Assembly (NCBI RefSeq): GCF_000003815.2
Contig: NC_049986.1
Span: 16,171,172 to 16,235,171 of the forward strand
DNA: 64,000 nt
Reading direction: 5' to 3'
Origin: Branchiostoma floridae
Taxonomy: Eukaryota > Chordata > Leptocardii > Amphioxiformes > Branchiostomatidae
Positions within the stretch are counted from its first letter, which is position 1, and each line of letters starts with the position of its first letter. The notes beneath the pieces were generated by a model. It saw only the letters and a program-made list of their open reading frames with translations, had not been told where the DNA came from and did not search any database. Positions 52,346 to 61,151 of this stretch are shown piece after piece. A program made the position numbers and the translations under genes.

Positions 52346-52885
52346 TTGCACTATTGACAACAGGATAGTTACACCAATGCAATTATGCTAACGTTACATA
52401 ACGTTACACTGCAATCAATGAGCTTTCATCATGATCAATAATGAAAGCTCCTTGTTGCAATCAAACTTCTCATCGAAAATGAAATTTGTGCTAGTTGCTT
52501 CAACGGATCGGATTCAACTTGTAGTGTTGAAAAAAAAAATGGACAGTTTCTGTAAAATGTTAACGTAATACAGAGTTCAGAAGTAAGATGCCCCCCTCCC
52601 CACTCTGTCTCTGCCACTAAGACTAACGTTTAACGTTTAGTTAGAACCAGTCATCTTAATCCTTAAGGTTCATACAGTGGCCTATAACTATGGAACCACG
52701 AGTTTTCATAGAATGTATCGGCAGTGAAAGTCACCTGCATATGAAGCAATTATCCATGAAACTAGCTCCAGCATATGATTAACGATTTGCGCGCGAAACG
52801 ACTAGCTAACGTTATAAGGTTATAATGCTGCACTATAAGTTACATCAAACGTTATAACATTCATATTTCCGCGGCGAAGGCTTAC

Positions 52886-53000
52886 CTGCAGTCATTGACG
52901 TGCTTGTCACCTGACTATATACCTGTAATCCACGTTTTCACAGTCTTAAAATTTCTTATATGCCTCTCCCGCGTCACCATGTTTCTATCCGTCATCTTAC
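52886..53000 (-). other. Probable 5' untranslated exon of NLR gene B
   Basis: Ends at a good donor, TGCAG|GTAAGCC, and lies just downstream of an ETS-like site. It would splice to 51980. The right limit is a guess. Confidence 0.5.
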
Positions 53001-53021
53001 TTCCGGGTTTGTAGTCACATG
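52995..53021 (-). promoter_or_regulatory. Candidate promoter elements of NLR gene B
   Basis: On the minus strand CATGTG (53021-53016) is followed by CAAACCCGGAAGTAAGA (53011-52995). The second block differs from that of gene A at one base. Confidence 0.5.
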
Positions 53022-55425
53022 ACAGTTTTTGGCGACGCCTCAGGGGCGGTTTGGTATTGCACAAACTGGACTGACTGCTCTCCGGATCCTGGCGCCGTCC
53101 ACACGGACAGATCTTTTAGGAAAGGGAGCAAATTAAACCCCGCCTGATCATGAGACACAACGTGTAGCACAGGCTAGAGTAGAAACTGTATTCTAGAAGT
53201 TCTGTCTAAGCATTCCCTGCTGAATTGTTCTTAGCTGCAACTTTATATAACCGCAGTTAGGCCACACAGATTTTATTTATTGCTTCACGGATTGACCTGT
53301 CCTTTTTTTTTCATTTTCAAAACATTAAGTCCCGAGAAATACATGTTTTGCTCACAAACCTGTAAATGCATACACATACATACACATAATTTCAGTCTAA
53401 AAACAATGCATTTTATTCAGAACATTAGTGACAAATCAAAGGCTAACTGTTTGCTATACTAGACTAAGTGTATAATTTCCTCCCTAACTTTTCTGATTAG
53501 ATAACAGTATACAGAAAATACGCATCTGGTAAGAAATACAAGTGGCCAAAAAAGTGGTCTCAAAATTCCTGATATTCTGTATATTTTTACCTAAAATATA
53601 CAAATGAAATTGACCATGGTCATACAATTCTTACAACATTGTCATAAAATTCTTAAACGTCACTGTGACAGTAGTACGACGTTAGTTCTGAAAAGAGTTC
53701 TGGAACTCAAATGAAATGAACACAAAATGTAGGTCGGAGAACATACATTTTTACACTCCCATTCCACTATTAAACTTGATGATGCGATCAAGCAATTTGA
53801 CAGAGCAATGATCAGATCAACAAATTTCACACATCGCAAACAAATCTTTTTACAATTTGTGTATTATTGTCTTCTTAGTCATACTTTTACATTTTGCATG
53901 ATATTCCAATCATGAAGTAAAAACTTACACAGGTTCCAACCTAGGTTGCAGTGAGGTCACAACAGTCACCATATAGTGGAATGGGGGCACTCTATGGTGT
54001 TTAAACCAATAATCATATAAATAAATTGGGTGCCAAAAAGGTTGACCTTAACAGGGAGTGGGTTAAAGCTACGGAAAATCATGAATGAATTATTATAATA
54101 CAGACTCCTTTGGAAATTTGCAACCATGGGAATTTTTCACTGGGTTTATAATTCTGTTATAATGTTGTGATAAAAGCTGGCATAAAATGTTCACAGAAGT
54201 CTTTTCTTACCATAAAATACACTCTCATTTCTTTAAATATCTATGTTACATACAGGATTTTGTTGTAATTTTTTTTTTCATATACAGGAACATTAAGATA
54301 ATATCACTGTCTGCATTTGAACAAATAAGACATACATTAGTGGAAGTACAAATAGATAATCTTATGTCTACAACATGAAATAAGACAATGGTATTAAAAT
54401 ATTTGGTATCACACAAGAGCATTTCAAATGTTACAAAAAACATTACACACATGTACAGGAACTGAGTGAAATCTTCTGCATTCCATGCTATTTTATCATA
54501 ATACTAGTAATGTTACAAGTAAAACAAAACAAAAACAAAACATATGTCAGTGGTGCCAAATAACAGCAAAGCCTCTTGGCATTACTTTTATTGTGACTTA
54601 CAAATTTCTTCAATCTTTTTTTTGTTGTATTTATACTTTTTTGTAAAATTATTGGTAAAATTATTTGAAAATAATTAGTGTGAAACATACCTTATACATC
54701 AAATTATTGACGTATAATTATGTGCTCTACAATGTACCTTTATATACCTGTCTGCACCTGTACATGTAAGTTTCCATAGACACTCATAGTTCCCAACATG
54801 CAATGGGTAACATTGGATGTTAAAACTATCAACCAAGGAGAGCTTAAAGTTAAAGAAACTGGAATACAATCCTTTTGTAACTACTATATTTAGATTTTTC
54901 TGCTGCTAACAAAGTGAACCGTGAACATTCATCAGTCATTTACTTGAAATTCTGCAAAGTTTGGTCCATGTACTGTGCTGTTATAACAATGATTTATCAA
55001 TATTCAGTGTTAAATCATGATTGGTATGATAAAGTGCACTTAGTGACAAGAATGTCTAATAGATACATAAAGTACATCATATTTTTAACATTGTCATGTC
55101 ATGATAGATATCACACTGGCCCCAGTAATTAGTTAGTTCTTCCAGCTTCTTGACAATTTCATGAAAGGGACATTTGGAGTAATACATATCACTCAGACTC
55201 AACTTGACTCTTAATAAAAGTTTATCATAATGTACATGATTTCAAGAGAGATCCTTGAGAACAAAAATAGAGCACGGCAAAAACTGTATCTGGATGTGGT
55301 CCCCTTTACATAGGGAAAGGAAAGGTGATCTCGATCCAGGTTTAGCTCACTGAAGAGCTATTAGCCTAGTCTTCCACTGGTCATTGACAAGAAGACAGAT
55401 GCTATGTACAGTATTTACAGCTTTG
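53022..55425. other. Intergenic region between NLR genes B and C
   Basis: AT-rich and without a recognisable gene. Apart from the segment shared with 46050-46290 I see only short, domain-free ORFs. It should contain the end of the gene C transcript. Confidence 0.6.
54360..54600. repeat. Segment shared with the region downstream of gene B
   Basis: Counterpart of 46050-46290, same orientation. Supports an origin of genes B and C by tandem duplication that included 3' flanking DNA. Confidence 0.6.
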
Positions 55426-55429
55426 ATGT

Positions 55430-55612
55430 ACCTAGAAAATCCCCCTAGCTCTTACGACAAGCACAATGAACTGAGTGGATCATGGGTTAAGGTCCCGTCC
55501 TAAGGACCGCACCCCTTTCCGGTAGCGTGCATGTAGGGTGAGCGACACAGTCGGAATCAAACTCATGGCTTCTAGTTCCAGAGGCAGGGCCGCTAACCAC
55601 TGGAATATGCAC
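55430..55612 (-). mobile_element. tRNA-derived SINE, copy 2, in the 3' region of NLR gene C
   Basis: In minus sense: CAGTGGTTAGCGGCCCTGCC (A-box side), GAGTTTGATTCC (B-box), then TCCTTAGGACGGGACC and TTCATTGTGCTTGTCGTAAG, matching 23913-24110. It starts 27 bases after the gene C stop codon, in the same orientation as the gene. Confidence 0.75.
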
Positions 55613-55638
55613 ACTACCGTGACAAAACTCAGAGTCCT

Positions 55639-55817
55639 TCAGGAGCTAGCTGTAGGGAGCTTTTTGGACCCACACGGTATGAACACCTTGTCCCTGAGTG
55701 TTACCCTGACTGTGTCCATCTCTCTCTCCCCAACCCAGATGGACTCATCAGGCTGGATTGGGTTCAGCTGGAAGTCAAACAGCTCCAGGTCTGGACAGTT
55801 GTCAGTCAGACTGGATG
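55639..55817 (-). CDS. NLR gene C last exon
   Basis: After TACCCCAG; 58 residues, ending KKLPTASS and TGA. The first 20 residues match the last exon of gene A almost fully, the rest diverges. Confidence 0.82.
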
Positions 55818-58262
55818 CTGGGGTAGGAATGGAGAAAAATTCTTGTACAAAGATTTGGAAAATCAGTCATAGAAGCATCATTAAAACAAACCTAAGGCTA
55901 AAGCATCCACAAATAGAGAATTATGAACATTCTAAACATACAACAAATGTTCAACTTCAACAAGTATAGAATTGAAAAGTGTTCACTGGACAGTTAATCT
56001 AAATTTCAGCTGTGTAGAATCAAAGATTTCACTGAAGTTTGAACAGCATGTATAAACAAGTCCAGAGGTTGCTTTCACTTACTAAGTAACTACATTTAGT
56101 ATACATACCTATCATCTGGATCTCTGCAAAGGTGAGCTGGCAGAAGTAGATCTTGAAGACTTTCAACTTGGGAAGGAAGGCTACAAGGTCAACAACATCC
56201 TTTCCGAGGCCACTCAGGTCGTTTCCTGACAGGAACAGTTCTTCAAGGTTCCTCAGTTCCTTGATGGCAGGAATGAGTTGTTTCATATCTTCTGGGCCGA
56301 GGTCATTCCAAGAAATGACCAGTTTCTTCAACGATCTCAAGAGGGGTAGCTGCCGGGCGAGGAGAGCGGGTGCCTTGGCCAAGTTGTCTTCGGACGTCTT
56401 CATGATTCTTCTGTACTTGAACCGTAGCTCAAGCCTCCTGGGGATTTTGCAGGTTGGAAGGTGTCTACCCAGCCGTGACTGACGCAGATTCAACTCGGTC
56501 AGGCCTGACAATTTGCGCAGCTCGTCAAGAGTCGAAGCCAGGAGATAGTTTTGGGTGTTAACGAGACGAAGGTGCTCCATCTTCTTCACCTTCTCCCTAT
56601 CTTCAGCTATCATGTGAGACAGCACGCCATACACCCTGGGACTGGCGCCCGAGAATTGGATTGTATCTCTCAGAAACACCTGCTTGGCAAACTGAGCAGT
56701 GAGGCCGCTTTCATGACAGCAGAGGAGATACAACTCGATGTAGCTCTGATACGTCAGCAGCACCGGGGGGTAGTCGTTCCACTGGCCTGCGAACTGTGTC
56801 AAGTCTTCTGCACTTGCAAAGTCCTCCAGCTTGATGTCCTTGTTCCAGTCTTTCTTGGACTTTCCAGTTTCAAAGAAGTTGTAGAACTCTTTCTCCACAA
56901 GTTGTACATCAGGTGTGTTGTGGATCTCAAGCAGATAGTGTAGGACAAACTTTGCTTTCTCTTCCAACTTTCCACACATGAAGACGAGAAGTTCGCCAAG
57001 TGCCTGGATCTTCCTGGCTGTTGGGAAGTAGTGTTGCAACATTTCCCCCTTAGTGGCCTCTTCTGTTGACAACCTGTCTGTCAGGTACTGGGCAGCAAAG
57101 TACTCTTGCATAGTCTTGTGAGAAAATGAGTACTGGACAATGGGATTTGTTCTGGATGGGCTTTTCTGCTCCTTCAACAAGCCTAACTGTACCAGAATCA
57201 TGAAGTGTTCTCCACAGGACCTTTTCACAGCTTCCTGGTCAAACACAGTGACTCCATTTTCCTTCAACAGGTATTCAAAGGCCAGTTTTTCCAGTGCATA
57301 GGTAAGTGCGTTTATGTCTTCTACACGAACAGGGTTCTTGTCCTTTGCAAGATAACGTCGCACAAGGCAGGTCACCACCTGGTTGTAGAGAAGGCTGATT
57401 TTGTCGCTGCGTATCACATCTTTGTCGTCTTCCCACAGCAAGCAGACTTGGAGGAGAAGGACAGGTACTGAGAAGACTCCTGTACTCAGGAGGGTTGGGC
57501 CAATCTTCTTAAGCAGTGCTTCCCCTTCAGATGGCTGTCTTCCAAAAAACTTCATGATGAAGCTCTTGGCGTTGTCGGGACTGAAGCCCAAGATCTCGAC
57601 TCTGGCGTCTGGCTTCATCTTTGCGATGACATCAGAGGTGAACGTTGTTCTTGTGGTGACGAGGACGGAGGCGTGGGGAAACAGTCGGCCTGTCAGCAGC
57701 TTCATGATGTCATGGTCTTCTTCTGCGTGCCACTGAAGTTCATCGTAGCCATCCAAGATGATCAAGACTTTGTCTCCCTTGTCTCGTAGATGGTTGGCCA
57801 GGACTTGTTTCATGTACACGTCACTTTCAGCTACCAGCTGGTCAAAGATGCAATCCACAAGAGACTGTGCCCTCTTAACTTTGCTCAAGGCGATAGCAAA
57901 CACAAGGTCATAGCGCTGTAGGACTTCTACATCCTGTTTGTTCCACTCAGTCAATAGTTTGGCAACAAAAGTGGTCTTTCCAATGCCAGGGGTCCCCCAT
58001 AGCAGGATTCTTACAGGCCTTTCCAATGAGCAGCTGGGATTGAATGTTGGATTGAAAATGTCTGAAATGGATTCTAATGGTTGTCGATCAAACGCTTGGC
58101 GCCGTGTATTGTACCGAATTATGTCTGTCGTGGTAAAGGTTTCTTCCACATCCAAGATGAACTCTTCGTTGTATGCAACAGGATTCTGCCTGCTTATTTG
58201 GAGTCGGTAGTATTGGCTGATTTCCTCACGATACTGCTCCACGGGAAATGGACTGGGCAAAT
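55639..58262 (-). CDS. NLR gene C: NACHT-LRR protein, N-terminal exons missing at gap
   Basis: More diverged paralogue of genes A and B. Recognised coding exons: 58262-56109 and 55817-55639, joined in phase 1. The large exon starts DLPSPFPVEQYREEI and is entered in phase 1 through a TATTACAG acceptor, so at least one upstream coding exon is required. NACHT motifs: GTPGIGKT, LIILDGYDE, TTRTTF; then HKTMQEYFAAQYL, LRRs (LTELNLRQSRLG, LEELFLSGNDL) and the tail SSLTDNCPDLELFDFQLNPI. The start exon probably overlaps the gap at 58597-58696: its right flank holds ATGGCAGAAG. No Gly-Asp motif exon is visible; it may lie in the gap or be absent. Confidence 0.86.
56109..58262 (-). CDS. NLR gene C large exon, NACHT and LRR
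   Basis: 717 codons plus split codons, between TTATTACAG and GTATGT. An internal ATG gives the frame MPSPFPVEQY, but the in-frame continuation to a real acceptor and the paralogues argue that translation starts upstream. Confidence 0.9.
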
Positions 58263-58596
58263 CTGTAATAAAACACCAGGATAAATGTCAAGACAAGGAC
58301 AATTGGTTGACTGACAATGTCATGGTAGGGGAGGTCTCCCTTTTGTCACTCTTGTAGAGGGTGTTGGTTTGTTAGTTCAGAATAACCTACCCCATACTCA
58401 AAGGTATGCAAAAGGAATGATCAATTCTCTCCTGACAGTGCTATTATCGACAGTCATCTCAATTTTTTGTAATAAAATCCTCAAAATATACAAAAGAGCC
58501 CAGCCAATACCCTGGCTACCTGCATGTTTTGTGAAATTCCAGATCGGATGATTGAATATGGGACTATACAAGTTTTACATTAAACTGAATTAAATC

Positions 58597-58696
58597 NNNN
58601 NNNNNNNNNNNNNNNNNNNNNNNNNNNNNNNNNNNNNNNNNNNNNNNNNNNNNNNNNNNNNNNNNNNNNNNNNNNNNNNNNNNNNNNNNNNNNNNN
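58597..58696. other. Assembly gap, 100 N
   Basis: Placeholder gap in the 5' part of NLR gene C. Its right edge begins with a possible initiator (minus strand ATG at 58706), so coding sequence is probably lost here. Confidence 0.99.
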
Positions 58697-58976
58697 CTTC
58701 TGCCATCTTGATGTCTTCTTAATCTCCTCAGAAAGAAGTTTAACAAAAAAAACCGTAATGTTATCACACTGCTGAAAGTGTGCTGGTAGCCTTACAATAT
58801 ACCAGTGTTTTGTTCCCCCCTCTCAAGTTCAAGCTGAAACCCCTGTGAATTTTTTCACTAATAACTCAACTAGCAAGTAGAGACGTTATCAAACTAGTCT
58901 ACAACAAGCAAAATTTCCCCCTGAAGATTGCAAACAAAAGAAGGTAAGCAAGTCACCACAGCATCAAGCATGAGTG

Positions 58977-59016
58977 TATTTTTGACTACATGTAACGTTA
59001 CATGTAGTCAAAAATA
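58977..59016. repeat. 40-bp perfect palindrome
   Basis: TATTTTTGACTACATGTAAC followed directly by its exact complement, with no spacer. It ends 7 bases before a MITE. Confidence 0.9.
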
Positions 59017-59023
59017 ACGCTAG

Positions 59024-59185
59024 TTCACCTTTATCCGCAGGGTAACCTATATTCGTTATCAGGTCGACGGACGGAGGTTTCAAGTTGTAATATGTTCAAA
59101 CTAGTGTAGTTTGAAACTATTGTCCGTCGACTTGATATCTCTAAATACCCGTTTTTTTTAAAGCGACGGATATTTGTTACCCCTT
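59024..59185. mobile_element. MITE with GTTCACCTTTATCC-type ends, copy 2
   Basis: Left GTTCACCTTTATCCGCAGGG, right ACGGATATTTGTTACCCC; interior GTTTGAAACTATTGTCCGTCG. Same family as 45661-45843. Confidence 0.7.
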
Positions 59186-59497
59186 TCTTTCTTACAATGT
59201 GCCAATGAAAATTGTATCATGATTGAATATAATTAATTCCCAAGTACTAAAAAAGAATCACATGCCAACGTCATACTATCTAACGATGCTCTTTGTAACT
59301 ATGAAAAGCAGACCAGTAAGAAAATTCGTTAAAAAGTCCTTGTCTCGTGTACATTGCATGTCTGTATTCCTAGACCGTTTGTGGTTGTTAGTATAAACCG
59401 TTTGTGGTTTTTAGGCATACCCGCTTCCGGATCTTCGGGTTATGTGGCCTACAATATGACCAAAGTATCGTTAAGTACTTCCAGTGTCAACCCTTAC

Positions 59498-59600
59498 CTT
59501 TCTTGGTGTGCTCCGAGATGACTGGTGCTGATCGAAATACACAATATGCCACAAACTGGAGCTTGATTTCGCGTCAAGTTGTGGCGCGAAAAACAGTTAC
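59498..59600 (-). other. Probable 5' untranslated exon of NLR gene C
   Basis: Ends with CCAAGAAAG|GTAAGGG. It follows an ETS-like site (59622-59606) at nearly the same distance as in gene B. The start is a guess. Confidence 0.4.
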
Positions 59601-59605
59601 TGTTA

Positions 59606-59622
59606 CTTTACTTCCGGGTATG
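59606..59622 (-). promoter_or_regulatory. ETS-like site upstream of NLR gene C
   Basis: CATACCCGGAAGTAAAG on the minus strand; shares ACCCGGAAGT with the promoters of genes A and B. Confidence 0.45.
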
Positions 59623-59880
59623 TCAGGTACACATAATTCCCCAAAATTCGACACAGTTGGACAAATCAGTGGTCTGTCCTTTGGTCAAAAACATCAGAAA
59701 AGTCCTTCAGTTTCCTGGATTCTATTGTTCAACCGCAATAACGACACACACTTCCCTTTCTAGCAGCATTTTCATCAGTGGGTTTTCCCCGCAGCTCGGT
59801 ATTCCCCACTTCTCATCACTCGGGGTCATTCAGGGGTCATCGTCATCGTCGGGGTCAAAGGTGAAGTTTTCAAAAACATC

Positions 59881-61151
59881 CTAAAATAGAAAAATGGTAA
59901 GATGTTCCTAATCTAACTTGACTTCTAGTTCAAAATTGATACCCTAACTATTTCTCAATTGCAACTTTCACTGTTTCACAGTGATATTAAAATACAAACG
60001 GTCACGGTTTGTGGGCGATTCCATTTCATAGATGGGGACGGATGTGTTTGTTGTCCCTTACTTGGCTTGGGAGGTGCACGGATCGAGGAGTGGCTGATAC
60101 CAATCGAAAATAGAAACTAAAAAAGTTTGGAAAATCACAGTTTATACATTTTGTGCAGACAGCTTGGTTTCCAAAGCTTTTGTAGGAAATGCAGACATAT
60201 TACGGAGACGGGAAAGGTGAATAAAAGAATCCAACAGGTGGTCAATGTGTTGAGGAGCGGTTGGTTCAAACAAGACGGTTTTCTTCACGGAATGTTGATG
60301 GAAATAAAGACAGACGTATTTGTACATCTCTCTAACTACACGCCGGTGTAGTACTGGACTTGCTATATGTGTTCCCTGTTCCTCAACATATTTCCGAAAT
60401 TGATAAAATGTCTCGGGCCATGTTTTACTGCCACAAAAATCAAGTAAACGGTGTTAAGAGACAGCATTAGAAAGTTCTGCCGAAGACATGACAGCCTAAA
60501 CTCGTGTATAAACTGTTTTTACTGCATCATATCATATCATATCATATCATATCATATCATATCATATCATATCATATCATATCATATCATATCATATCAT
60601 ATCATATATCATATCATATCACATCATATCACATCATATCTTAAGATATAATGTTACCATCTATCATTAGTTCGCGTTCTTTTGGTCCTTTTGTAGGTCT
60701 TACCAAAACGTGCCTATCGGAACCAATCTTTGTATTAAACGTTCACGTGTGTGTGTGACACGAACACATAGTACCTAAAAAATAACCGTTTTCATGTTTG
60801 ACGCATTTATTATCAACACACCTCCTCACTGAATCTTGAATGATTACTACGGGCTTGTTTAGTAGATTTGGGCACAAGTAAATGCTTTTTTTTTTATTAA
60901 CATCACATGCTTACTCTATGGTAATATTTGCCATGGAGGAATAAAACACAATGCCTTCTTATCACGTTTACAAATTCAGAGTAACTAATTCAAAGTTCCT
61001 TGTTGACTCTACGACCATGGTTGTGAAGGTATGTGCATGTGTAATATGTACTTTGGTACTTATTTAGACATCCATGTGTATAAGTGTCCACGCACGTAAG
61101 GAAATAAAGCGCATTTCCAATCGAGGCACTGGTGCGAGCGCAACTGGAAAC
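59881..61151. other. Intergenic region upstream of the receptor kinase
   Basis: Contains the ATCAT microsatellite and AT-rich sequence. Short ORFs on both strands lack domains. A clear promoter for the kinase gene was not recognised. Confidence 0.5.
60526..60640. repeat. (ATCAT)n microsatellite
   Basis: About 23 pentamer units, clean at first and with a few ATATC and ACATC variants at the right end. Confidence 0.95.

Noticed and set aside
60451..60651. ORF encoding ISYHI repeats
   Set aside because: Translation of the ATCAT microsatellite.
61074..61151. Upstream in-frame start of the receptor kinase
   Set aside because: Would place 26 charged residues before an otherwise clean signal peptide; kept only as an alternative.
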